Below, piece after piece: positions 16,548 to 24,224 of a stretch of 64,000 bases of DNA. The notes under the pieces were generated by a model, which worked only from the letters and a program-made list of their open reading frames with translations, did no database searches and had not been told where the DNA came from. Positions within the stretch are counted from its first letter, which is position 1. Every line of letters starts with the position of its first letter. Where the stretch lies: NCBI GenBank assembly GCA_947167015.1, contig CAMVGM010000001.1:54372-118371 (forward strand), read 5' to 3'. Made by a program: the position numbers and the translations under genes. Source of the stretch: an uncultured Bacteroidales bacterium. GTDB lineage: Bacteria > Bacteroidota > Bacteroidia > Bacteroidales > UBA932.

Positions 16548-16769
16548 ATGTATTGGACACTCGAACTAGCAAGCAGCCTGGACGATGCTCCGTGGCCGGC
16601 AACCAAAGAAGAACTCATTGACTATGCAAACCGTTCCGGCGCCCCCGAAGAGGTGATCGAGAACCTGGAAGAGCTGGAAGAGGAAGGCGAGATATACGAA
16701 ACCATCGAGGACATCTGGCCCGACTACCCGACCAAAGATGACTTCTTTTTTAACGAAGAGGAGTACTAA
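16548..16769 (+). CDS. Small acidic DUF2795-family protein
   Basis: 73 aa: MYWTLELASSLDDAPWPATK at the start, a central PEEVIENLEELEEEGEIYE segment and an end WPDYPTKDDFFFNEEEY. This is the very conserved small acidic protein of the DUF2795 type found across Bacteroidota. Function is unknown. Single-gene unit with its own promoter and a hairpin downstream. Confidence 0.85.
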   Translation: MYWTLELASSLDDAPWPATKEELIDYANRSGAPEEVIENLEELEEEGEIYETIEDIWPDYPTKDDFFFNEEEY

Positions 16770-16813
16770 ACAGTTTGCTCAGAAAATAAACCATTGACAA
16801 TCAATGGATTATG

Positions 16814-16846
16814 AATTAAGCAGTGGAACTATCCACTGCTTTAATT
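16814..16846 (+). terminator. Hairpin downstream of DUF2795 gene, probable terminator
   Basis: AATTAAGCAGTGGA (16814-16827) pairs with TCCACTGCTTTAATT (16832-16846) with a 4-nt loop and one bulge. A smaller perfect stem, CCATTGA-CAA-TCAATGG, lies just before it at 16791-16807. The tail is A/T-rich but lacks a clean T-run. Confidence 0.55.
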
Positions 16847-16946
16847 GTCAGATAGGGGTTATAAACCACATTTTGGGACTATCCAGGAAAGAAAAGGAAT
16901 AGTTGATGGAAAAACAGTTTGCTCTTTTCAATGGACAAAGGTTCAA

Positions 16947-17588
16947 CTAATCACTAATTGTCGATGCTGCCCTAAGTTGTTTGAATATTATCGAAAGGCT
17001 TAGAATATCAGGTCTCAGTCCTTCGATTGATTCAGAATCATCATCTCGAACGGCAATCTCGACTTTCTCAATAAGAGAAACCAGGCGAGCACAGTTACTA
17101 TCACTATGTAACTGGGGCCACCAACACTCCGCCGATAAAGACTCTCCGGACAGAAATTCGTATAGTACACCATCTGCACCATAAACAATACTTCCGGGAA
17201 TTGAGGCATATACGGCATCTGTGAACAAATCATTCAAAGCGAGGAATGTTTCATCAGAGATAGAGCATCTATAGGTGGTAACAATCTTCTGACCTTTTCT
17301 CACTCGTTCATCCCGATTGACTACAAGATATACTAATTCAGCATTCTTATTTGCAAAATCATAGTTCGATCGAAGACAAGCATTATTGCCGAATGCATTC
17401 TTTGTTAACATAGCAAATCCCATAAACACTTGCTTGGAATACTCTTCTCCTAAGAGTAGACTATCCAATTCGTAGTAGTGGTTATCAGCCCTATTGATAA
17501 TCCTGGGGGTTGTACCTAACCTTGTCTGGGCCGACAAGGATAAGAGGCTTGAAAGAACAAGTGCTATTATGAGGAAATGGCTTTTCAT
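16947..17588 (-). CDS. Secreted protein of unknown function in AT-richer DNA
   Basis: 213 aa. A clear signal peptide (MKSHFLIIALVLSSLLSLSA, cleavage near residue 20) without a lipobox Cys, so probably periplasmic or secreted. No domain recognised; a central segment reads VVNRDERVRKGQKIVTTYR and the C-terminal half is rich in acidic residues. Base composition is visibly more A/T-rich than in neighbouring genes, with frequent ATA, AGA and TTA codons, consistent with recent acquisition. It has its own -7 box at 17626-17633. Flanked by the DUF2795 gene and, on the same strand upstream, the Fic gene. No function proposed. Confidence 0.7.
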   Translation of the reverse strand: MKSHFLIIALVLSSLLSLSAQTRLGTTPRIINRADNHYYELDSLLLGEEYSKQVFMGFAMLTKNAFGNNACLRSNYDFANKNAELVYLVVNRDERVRKGQKIVTTYRCSISDETFLALNDLFTDAVYASIPGSIVYGADGVLYEFLSGESLSAECWWPQLHSDSNCARLVSLIEKVEIAVRDDDSESIEGLRPDILSLSIIFKQLRAASTISD

Positions 17589-17625
17589 TTGGCAAAACTA
17601 TTCTTATAGTTTCTTAGGGTTTTCA

Positions 17626-17633
17626 CAAAGGTA
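17626..17633 (-). promoter_or_regulatory. -7 promoter box for the secreted unknown
   Basis: CAAAGGTA on the plus strand reads TACCTTTG on the coding strand, giving a leader of about 30 nt. The rest of the 252-bp gap to the Fic gene is A/T-rich and holds a weak hairpin (CCTCCC 17797-17802 / GGGAGG 17808-17813) that may end the Fic transcript. Confidence 0.6.
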
Positions 17634-17840
17634 CACATTATTAGAATAAGGTCTCTCTACTCTATGTCTGATTAGTGGCATTTAAAGGCTCTTCACTACC
17701 CAGTGGCTTCCCGGAGTTTTTGAACACAAACCAACTTATTGATAATGAATAACTTATATGGGTTGTTTCCCATCTTTAACGAGGAAGAATATTTATCCTC
17801 CCCAAGTGGGAGGTTATTTTAATCCTTATTGAGAGACTTG

Positions 17841-18722
17841 CTAGTACTTGATCTTGAAGTATTTGAGAAGCGTCTTATAGTTGTCCTGAGCGGCCAAACA
17901 GGTGTCGGTGAGATATCCATTTATGTGTCCCCATTCGTTTAAGCCTCTGTAGTAGAACCATTTCAGGTCATCGGTGATGATAAACGGAACAATTCCATAC
18001 GCCAGGCATTCTTTGAACATGATAAGCCGTCCCACACGGCCATTACCGTCCTGGAAGGGATGGATCAATTCAAACCGCTGGTGAAGGTCGATAATGTCCT
18101 CCAGCGTCTTTTCCTTTTTGGCATTGTACTCCGAGAGCAGGGCTTTCATCCGCATATGGACCTGTTCCGGCGGACACGTCTCCCGGCCACCCACCTCGTT
18201 GGGCAGTTTCTTGTAGTCACCCACATGGAACCAGTCTTTCCGGCTGTCGGATGTCCCGGCTTTCAGCGTCCGATGAAGATCCTTTACAAGACTTTCCGAT
18301 ATTTTTTCCTCCGCCCTGTCGATAATCAGATCGATGCAGCGGAAATGATTCGATGTCTCCACGATGTCATCGACATTGACGGCCTCATCGACAACCCCAA
18401 TCGTATTGGTTTCAAAGATATATCGGGTCTGGTCATGGGTCAGACGACTTCCTTCGATGTGATTGGAATTATAGGTCAGGTCAATCTGGGTGCGATGGTA
18501 GATGCCCCCGCTGATCCGGCCTTCCTTCTCTTCGCGGAGCCGCTTCAGGAGCGGAGAAATTTTCGGTTTTCCTTTTTGGGGCAATGCAGCATCGGCAGGG
18601 ATAATCCAAGTCTTCCCCGAAAGGAAGGCCCCTTGCATTTTTCCTGCTTTGCACCAGTTCCGCACAGTCCTTTCTGAAAGCCCGTGCATATCTGCATATT
18701 GACTGACTGTAATGAAGTCCAT
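17841..18722 (-). CDS. Fic-domain protein with N-terminal helix-turn-helix, class II inhibitory motif
   Basis: 293 aa from the ATG at 18722 (MDFITVSQYADMHGLSERTV). An in-frame ATG 7 codons earlier lies almost at the expected transcript start and is less likely. Residues 1-40 form a MerR/excisionase-like HTH (VSQYADMHGLSERTVRNWCK). The Fic core contains HPFQDGNGRVGRL (H221), the complete catalytic motif for nucleotide transfer (typically AMPylation). Upstream of it, S86-NHI-E90-G91 fits the inhibitory motif [S/T]xxxE[G/N], so the enzyme is likely kept inactive by its own helix. The promoter carries a perfect palindrome and a third half-site, suggesting autoregulation by the HTH. No antitoxin gene is adjacent. 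Target protein unknown. Confidence 0.85.
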   Translation of the reverse strand: MDFITVSQYADMHGLSERTVRNWCKAGKMQGAFLSGKTWIIPADAALPQKGKPKISPLLKRLREEKEGRISGGIYHRTQIDLTYNSNHIEGSRLTHDQTRYIFETNTIGVVDEAVNVDDIVETSNHFRCIDLIIDRAEEKISESLVKDLHRTLKAGTSDSRKDWFHVGDYKKLPNEVGGRETCPPEQVHMRMKALLSEYNAKKEKTLEDIIDLHQRFELIHPFQDGNGRVGRLIMFKECLAYGIVPFIITDDLKWFYYRGLNEWGHINGYLTDTCLAAQDNYKTLLKYFKIKY

Positions 18723-18724
18723 TC

Positions 18725-18784
18725 TATCGGCAAGAGTTATCATATCCTCGATACAAATATAATAATTCTTGCCGATATCGGCAA
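18725..18784 (-). promoter_or_regulatory. Fic promoter with palindromic operator
   Basis: The -7 box is CAAATATA at 18754-18761 (TATATTTG on the coding strand). Directly upstream, at 18769-18784, is the perfect 16-bp palindrome TTGCCGATATCGGCAA. The half-site TATCGGCAAG recurs at 18725-18734, next to the start codon. The palindrome lies between the -7 and -33 positions, where a bound repressor would block transcription. Confidence 0.65.
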
Positions 18785-18823
18785 ATATTGATGGTTAATC
18801 GGTTCGGCCGGAGGTTTTCTTGT

Positions 18824-19999
18824 TTATTTCTTCCAGAGCTTCGGGAGGAATCCGTAATAGAGGAGATGCCTCCAGGTCGACCAGTCGTGACCGGTCTCAC
18901 CGATACAGAAATACTCATACTCGATTCCGTGCTTGTCGAGCGCATCCCGGAAGCCCTTGACACGCATATTGAACATGCCCTTCTCTTCCGCGCCGCCCTG
19001 CCCGATGAACAGATAATCCACCTTGTCATTGGCTTTCGGGTCATTGAGGAATTCGCCGAGAGTCTGCTCGGGCGTGTTGTCACCCGCGCTGAGGACACCG
19101 AAGTTCGCAAAGAGATCCAGCGACTTCAGGCCAACGAACATGGTGTGACGGCCCCCCATCGAGAGACCGGAGATGGCGCGGCCGTGAGGATTTGCGATGG
19201 TCTTGTAATGGCTGTCGATGAAGGGGATGATGGCCTGGCGATACTCACGCTCCATGATATCGAAGGTGAGCTCGGCGTGCTGGGGATGATTGCGATGAAT
19301 GACCTGGTTGTTCACCAGGACGATCAACATCGGTTCCGCTTTCCCTTCCGCGAGAAGGTTGTCCATGATGAAATTCACGCGTCCGTCATACATCCAGTTT
19401 GACGGGAGTTCGCCGCTTCCGCCCATCAGGTAAAGGACGGGGTATTTCTTCTTGGGATTATACTGAGGAGGGGTATATACATAGAGTTCACGCTCCCCTT
19501 TGGTGACGGGGCTGTAGTAGATATGACGGGTGACGGCTCCGTGAGGCACATCCTTCGCGTCCCACCAGGACGGGCCGTCGCCGTGGACGATGAGCTCGCT
19601 GTAAGGAGGCATCGCCGTAAAGGCGGCATAGGTATTATTGGGATCGGCCATGCTCACGCCGTCGACGACGAGATTGTACTGGTACATATCGACCGGGAGA
19701 GGGCCGATGGTGAGGGTCCAGATGCCGTCTTCTCCCTTGGTAAAAGGGATGTTCCCGCGGACGCCCATGACCGTGGTCATCGCGCCCGAGAGGGCGACGG
19801 ACTCCGCTTTCGGGGCCCGGAGCCGGAAAATGACGGTATGGTCGTCATTCACCTGCGGAGAATTCAGGTTCGCGCTGAAAGGAATCAGCCCCTCCGTGTC
19901 TTTCTGAGGGTTATAGCTGAGGTTCACGTTCGACTGCTGGGCAAAGGCCGCCAGAGCAAAAAGTAGCGAAATCGCCACGGAAATTGTATATTTGTTCAT
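18824..19999 (-). CDS. CE1-like esterase with N-terminal CBM48-like domain
   Basis: 391 aa. The signal peptide ends AAFAQ. Residues about 40-135 form a CBM48/E-set-like beta sandwich (FRLRAPKAESVALSG, MYQYNLVVDGVSMADPNN). Residues about 150-391 are an Esterase_D/CE1 alpha/beta hydrolase: YPVLYLMGGSG, nucleophile elbow SGLSMGG with S280, and catalytic His in GETGHDWSTW. This architecture is that of secreted feruloyl or acetyl xylan esterases. It closely resembles the esterases at 46087, 51167, 52297 and 53522. Single gene, divergent from an SGNH esterase by only 37 bp, so the pair may share control. Substrate inferred. Confidence 0.85.
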   Translation of the reverse strand: MNKYTISVAISLLFALAAFAQQSNVNLSYNPQKDTEGLIPFSANLNSPQVNDDHTVIFRLRAPKAESVALSGAMTTVMGVRGNIPFTKGEDGIWTLTIGPLPVDMYQYNLVVDGVSMADPNNTYAAFTAMPPYSELIVHGDGPSWWDAKDVPHGAVTRHIYYSPVTKGERELYVYTPPQYNPKKKYPVLYLMGGSGELPSNWMYDGRVNFIMDNLLAEGKAEPMLIVLVNNQVIHRNHPQHAELTFDIMEREYRQAIIPFIDSHYKTIANPHGRAISGLSMGGRHTMFVGLKSLDLFANFGVLSAGDNTPEQTLGEFLNDPKANDKVDYLFIGQGGAEEKGMFNMRVKGFRDALDKHGIEYEYFCIGETGHDWSTWRHLLYYGFLPKLWKK

Positions 20000-20036
20000 A
20001 AAACTGTTTTAATACTCTGCAATATACGAAATTAAT

Positions 20037-21074
20037 ATGAAACATATTCATTTGATGGGCGCGATCGCGCTCTGCGCGATTTCTCTCAACCTTGATGCAA
20101 GAGAAGCCATCGACGGCGCGGAATTCGAGGCCAGTGTCGAGAAAGGAAACATTTACCGGGTCGAGGTCACCTACCAGGGCGTACTCTCTACGGGATATGT
20201 GAACGGCGACCTGGCCGGTTATGTCCTGGGACGGCACGATGCGATGAGTACCGACACCCTGCTGGTTGCCTGCCCGCGGGACGTGTTCGACCTGCGCATC
20301 GCCCCCATCGACGAGGGAGAAGCCAGGATCGAAGACGTGCAGCTCGTCAAAATGCCGAAACCCGAGCGCCGCGCGAAACCCAAGGTCCACCACATCGGGG
20401 ATTCGACCTCTGCCAGTTCCGGGTCCTGGGCCTGGAACCTTGAACGGCTCCTCGGCACCGGTTTTCCGGCACTTGCCGAATTGTGCGATTTCGGCAACCA
20501 GGGAGCCGGCGGCCGGAATCTCCGCACCTACTATCAGCAGGGAAAGCTCGCAGCGGTCCTGCTCGACATCTGCCCCGGAGACATCGTGATGCTGGGCAAC
20601 AACGGGACCAATGGGATGAATGCCACTTTCGAGGAAGACGTAAACTATTATCTGGACGCCGCCGAAGCGATGGGAGCCAGCGTCATCCTCAATTCATATA
20701 CGCCTCACGGCGCGGTCAGCAAGCACACGACAGGTTACGATCCGCAGACCCACACCTTCGACAGTTATCGCCGGGACGCATACGACGTCATCGTGCGGAA
20801 GGTGGCGGAACAGCGCTCGCAAAACGACCCCTGCTATCTGGGATTTGTCGAGATCGGGCAGAACGCCGACGCCATATTTAACGCTTATGTCATTGATTAT
20901 CAAGCAAACGGATATGATTCACCCGAGGCTGCGGCCCAGGCCATCATCTCTTGTTTCCGGGACCATAACCACTACGACCAGGGAGAATTGGCGTGCCTGC
21001 TGATGCTGAAAGGCTATCCCGGCTGCCCGGCCCCGGGCATCGTGGAACAGCTTGTCACCATCCTGAAGAAATAA
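20037..21074 (+). CDS. SGNH/GDSL esterase, rhamnogalacturonan acetylesterase-like (CE12-like)
   Basis: 345 aa with a signal peptide (cleavage near residue 21) and a short N-terminal beta region (about 25-110). The SGNH core starts at HHIGDSTSAS with nucleophile S123. GNQGAGGRNLRT gives block II, MLGNNGTN stands in for block III, and RDHNHYD holds the D309/H312 dyad. Best fit is the rhamnogalacturonan acetylesterase-like group, which removes acetyl groups from pectin. Block III differs from the usual GHND. Probably periplasmic. Neighbours: divergent CE1-like esterase, and downstream an ADP-ribosylglycohydrolase 14 nt away. Confidence 0.75.
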   Translation: MKHIHLMGAIALCAISLNLDAREAIDGAEFEASVEKGNIYRVEVTYQGVLSTGYVNGDLAGYVLGRHDAMSTDTLLVACPRDVFDLRIAPIDEGEARIEDVQLVKMPKPERRAKPKVHHIGDSTSASSGSWAWNLERLLGTGFPALAELCDFGNQGAGGRNLRTYYQQGKLAAVLLDICPGDIVMLGNNGTNGMNATFEEDVNYYLDAAEAMGASVILNSYTPHGAVSKHTTGYDPQTHTFDSYRRDAYDVIVRKVAEQRSQNDPCYLGFVEIGQNADAIFNAYVIDYQANGYDSPEAAAQAIISCFRDHNHYDQGELACLLMLKGYPGCPAPGIVEQLVTILKK

Positions 21075-21088
21075 TACACCACCAAGCC

Positions 21089-22438
21089 ATGTTAGGAGCA
21101 GTCATAGGCGACATCGTCGGATCGGTCTACGAATTCGACAACACCCGGGATTACAATTTCGTTCCGTTCGGCCCCAAAAGCGACTTTACGGACGACAGCA
21201 TCATCTCGTTTGCCGTGGCCAAGTGGCTCTTGGACGACCCGGAGCACAGTTACCAGGGACTGGAGGACGCCATGGTCAGCCTGGCACGCGACTATCCCCA
21301 CCCGACGGGTGGCTACGGGGGCGGCTTCCAGACCTGGCTCTTCGCCCCGAAGCTGCTCAGGAACTATGACTCCCGTTACGGCGAACTACCATACCGGTCC
21401 AAGACGGGGCGGCATCCCTATGGCTCCTGGGGCAACGGCGCCGCGATGCGCGTGAGCGCGGTCGGCTGGTGCTTCGACAGTTTGGAAGAAACGGAACGGG
21501 TGGCCGCCGTCTCTGCTGCCATCACGCACAACCACCCCGAGGGCATCAAAGGCGCCCAGGCCACCGCGGCGGCCATCTGGCTGGCCCGCAACGGGAAAGA
21601 GAAGGAAAATATCCGCCGGCACATCGAATCCGCCTACGGCTACGACCTGCACCAGACCTGGGAGCAATGGCGCAAGAAATATCATTGGGAAGACAGTTGC
21701 CAGGGCACCGTGCCGCAGGCGATCATCTGCTTCCTGGACAGCAGCGACTTCGAGGACGCCATCCGCAAGGCGGTCTCCCTGGGCGGCGACAGCGACACGC
21801 TCGCGTGCATCACCGGCGGCATCGCGGAAGCCTGGTACGGCGGCGTACCCACGGCCTGGGCCGACCAAGCGGTCAATCTGCTGCCGGAGCGCTTCGTGAG
21901 CATCCTGGAAGCCATGCGGAAGAACTCCGCCTACGGACAACTGGGCGAGACCGAGAAGGTAGAGGCGAAAGAAGCCCTCCTGATGTGGCAGATGGGGCTG
22001 GGAGATTCGAACAAGCGCCTGGAAGGCAAGGACTTCAATCCTGAGAAGAAAAAGAAGGCCACGGCCAAAAGCTGGAAAACGGAGCCGATGCAGGACCGGC
22101 CCCTTGAGTTGCCGATGGACTTCGCGCTCAGCGATGCCCAGATGGCGATCATCTCCCTCGGCCACATCCCCGAGGTGATGGAAGACCATTGGTTCATGTA
22201 TTGCGACGAGGCGTGGATCCGCTACTATCGCAGCTGGTCAGGCCTCTGCGTCTTCGAGGCCCGGTACGAGAAATCAGCCGAAGGATATCGGATCGTCACC
22301 CTCCGCATGTTTGCCGAAGACGACCGGTCGGAGCAATATGCCGCAAAACAGAAGGCCCTGTTCCTGGCGCTGCTGCTGGACGAATGCGGAGGCGACTCGG
22401 AACGCTTCTGGGATGAGTACCTGGGAAGGTCCGTTTGA
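21089..22438 (+). CDS. ADP-ribosylglycohydrolase with extra C-terminal domain
   Basis: 449 aa from the ATG starting MLGAVIGDIVGSVYEF. Residues 1 to about 275 are a DraG/ADPRH-type glycohydrolase: GDIVGS, the metal-binding FTDDS (T34-D35-D36), HNHPEG and the second metal motif GGDSDTLA (D234, D236). It should cleave ADP-ribose from a protein or small molecule in the cytoplasm. Residues about 345-449 form a separate domain with WFMYCDEAWIRYYRSW followed by TLRMFAED, which I know only as a companion module of unknown role. Fourteen nt after the esterase gene and followed by a terminator. Both metal motifs are intact, so it is predicted active. Confidence 0.85.
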   Translation: MLGAVIGDIVGSVYEFDNTRDYNFVPFGPKSDFTDDSIISFAVAKWLLDDPEHSYQGLEDAMVSLARDYPHPTGGYGGGFQTWLFAPKLLRNYDSRYGELPYRSKTGRHPYGSWGNGAAMRVSAVGWCFDSLEETERVAAVSAAITHNHPEGIKGAQATAAAIWLARNGKEKENIRRHIESAYGYDLHQTWEQWRKKYHWEDSCQGTVPQAIICFLDSSDFEDAIRKAVSLGGDSDTLACITGGIAEAWYGGVPTAWADQAVNLLPERFVSILEAMRKNSAYGQLGETEKVEAKEALLMWQMGLGDSNKRLEGKDFNPEKKKKATAKSWKTEPMQDRPLELPMDFALSDAQMAIISLGHIPEVMEDHWFMYCDEAWIRYYRSWSGLCVFEARYEKSAEGYRIVTLRMFAEDDRSEQYAAKQKALFLALLLDECGGDSERFWDEYLGRSV

Positions 22439-22493
22439 TTCTCTGATCTCATCTCCGACATCCGCTGGAAAGCCAGCCGGGTGGTATATTTTT

Positions 22494-22524
22494 GACAGAG
22501 GCCGGCAGCCTCTGTCATTTTTTG
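22494..22524 (+). terminator. Intrinsic terminator
   Basis: GACAGAGGC (22494-22502), 5-nt loop, GCCTCTGTC (22508-22516), then ATTTTTTG. Ends the ADP-ribosylglycohydrolase transcript. Confidence 0.9.
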
Positions 22525-22568
22525 ATAAAAACAAGCCTTCAACCCCGACAAAACCTCTGATTTGTAGT

Positions 22569-22576
22569 TATCTTTG
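22569..22576 (+). promoter_or_regulatory. -7 promoter box for the M49-like gene
   Basis: TATCTTTG, exact TAnnTTTG match, 24 nt before the ATG at 22600. Confidence 0.65.
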
Positions 22577-22599
22577 TGAATTCTTTTAAAGCATCCAAC

Positions 22600-24198
22600 A
22601 TGAAGAATATCACAGTTGTTCTGTCGATCCTCGCCTTGGCCGTCGTTTCCTGCACCCGAAACACGGCAAACGTGGAAAGACTTGTAGAGAATTATGCCCT
22701 GGTGACCATCCCGGCTCCGGACCTGACGGGCATCACCGACAACGGGAAAGAAGTCCTGAGGCTGTACAGGATGGCCGCCGACGAGGTGGACAAGATCTAC
22801 TGGCAGCAGTACTTCGGTGACGGCGAGGCGTTCCTCGCCTCCCTCCCGGATCCCGCCGGGAAACTGTACGCCGGCATCAACTACGGCCCCTGGGACCGCA
22901 TCGACGGGAAGACCTTCCTGCCGGGCTATGACGCCAAGCCCGCCGGCGCCTGCTTCTATCCCGCGGACCTGACCGCAGAAGAGTTCCGCGCCTGGAACGA
23001 TCCGGACAAAAACAGCCCCTATACGCTCGTCCGGCGGGGCGAGGACGGCAGTCTGAAGACCGTCTGGTATCACGACGCATACGCCGAACCCATCGCCAAG
23101 ATCGAAGAATACCTGCACCGGGCGGCGGACGTCACCATCAAGGAGAGCGTCCGTCACTATCTCTTGGAGATGATCGAAGGCCTCAAGTCGGATAATTACT
23201 ACGACGCCTACAAGGCCTGGCTGGAGATGAACGACAGCAAGATGGACCTCGTCATCGGCCCCATCGAGGCCCAGGACGACGCCCTGTACGGGACCAAGGC
23301 CTCCTACGGCGCCTACGTCCTCCTGAAGAACCTCCAGCGCACCGAAGAACTGAACGCCCTGTCCGCCCGCATCCCCGAACTGCAGGACCTGCTGCCCGGA
23401 GACCCGGCCAACCACGCGTTCGTCCCGGGCGCCGAGTCCGACATCTTCTCCTGCAACGTGCTCTACTGCAGCGGCTACACCAACGCGGGCTACAAGGTCA
23501 TCGGCATCAACTTCCCCTATGATACGAAAGTGCAGGAGGAACTGGGCACCCGCACCATCATCTTCGACAACATCATCCGCGAGAAATTCAACCGCACGGT
23601 CCACCCCGTGGGCAGCGCGCTGCTGGAGGAGGTCTATCAGCCCCACGTGGACGCCGGCGCCTTCTATTGGATCATCGTGTTCCGCGAAATCGCGAAGGGC
23701 CTGGGCGTAAAGGAGACCGTGAACGGAAAGGGCACGGTCGCCGAGGCGCTCGCGGGCGAAGCCCTGATCCTGGAGAAAGCCAAATCCAACGTCCTCGGCA
23801 CCTGGCTCTGCGCCCAGGAGGCGGAGGCCTACCACATCACGGCGCTCTTCCAGAAGGAAGACGTGCTTACCACCTTCGTCACCAACACCATCCGCTCCAC
23901 CCGCTTCGGAGCGGCGGACCCCACCGGCATCGCCAACATCGTCGTCTATAACTACCTGCTTGAGAGCAAGGCCATTACCTGGAATCCTTCCGGACGCTAC
24001 AGCATCGATTACGACAAGACCTGGCAGGCCCTCGAAGACCTCGGCGCCGAGATCCTCCGGATCCAGGCCCACGGTGACGTCGAAGCGGCTCACGCCTGGG
24101 TTGCCAAATACGGGGTGGCCGGCCCCGAGAGCCTGTCCGACAAGCGGGTCCTGGAGAACGCCGGGATCCCCGTGGACATCCGCTTCGCTTACGAATAA
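22600..24198 (+). CDS. M49-like (dipeptidyl-peptidase III-related) lipoprotein with zinc ligands lost
   Basis: 532 aa from the ATG starting MKNITVVLSILALAVVSC (lipobox Cys18). Over its whole length it matches the 530-560-aa M49-like zinc-hydrolase group: INYGPWDRIDGK, FLPGYDAKPAGACFYP, VIGPIEAQDDALYG, KETVNGKGTV and FGAADPTGIAN. In active members the metal site reads HEVAHGLG and LEEGKAD (recalled family motifs). Here the same places read REIAKGLG (R362, K366) and LEKAKSN (K393), so both His and the Glu ligand are basic residues while the surrounding structure is kept. It is therefore probably a non-catalytic binding protein. Next gene is a DASS transporter 26 nt downstream, suggesting a shared substrate or a scavenging role. 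Confidence 0.75.
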   Translation: MKNITVVLSILALAVVSCTRNTANVERLVENYALVTIPAPDLTGITDNGKEVLRLYRMAADEVDKIYWQQYFGDGEAFLASLPDPAGKLYAGINYGPWDRIDGKTFLPGYDAKPAGACFYPADLTAEEFRAWNDPDKNSPYTLVRRGEDGSLKTVWYHDAYAEPIAKIEEYLHRAADVTIKESVRHYLLEMIEGLKSDNYYDAYKAWLEMNDSKMDLVIGPIEAQDDALYGTKASYGAYVLLKNLQRTEELNALSARIPELQDLLPGDPANHAFVPGAESDIFSCNVLYCSGYTNAGYKVIGINFPYDTKVQEELGTRTIIFDNIIREKFNRTVHPVGSALLEEVYQPHVDAGAFYWIIVFREIAKGLGVKETVNGKGTVAEALAGEALILEKAKSNVLGTWLCAQEAEAYHITALFQKEDVLTTFVTNTIRSTRFGAADPTGIANIVVYNYLLESKAITWNPSGRYSIDYDKTWQALEDLGAEILRIQAHGDVEAAHAWVAKYGVAGPESLSDKRVLENAGIPVDIRFAYE

Positions 24199-24224
24199 TC
24201 TATTCACGCAATTGTAACGATACC

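Noticed and set aside
17841..18722. Fic as part of a FicTA-type toxin-antitoxin pair
   Set aside because: The inhibitory motif is within the same chain (S86-E90-G91) and no small antitoxin gene lies beside it. It is better described as a class II Fic protein.
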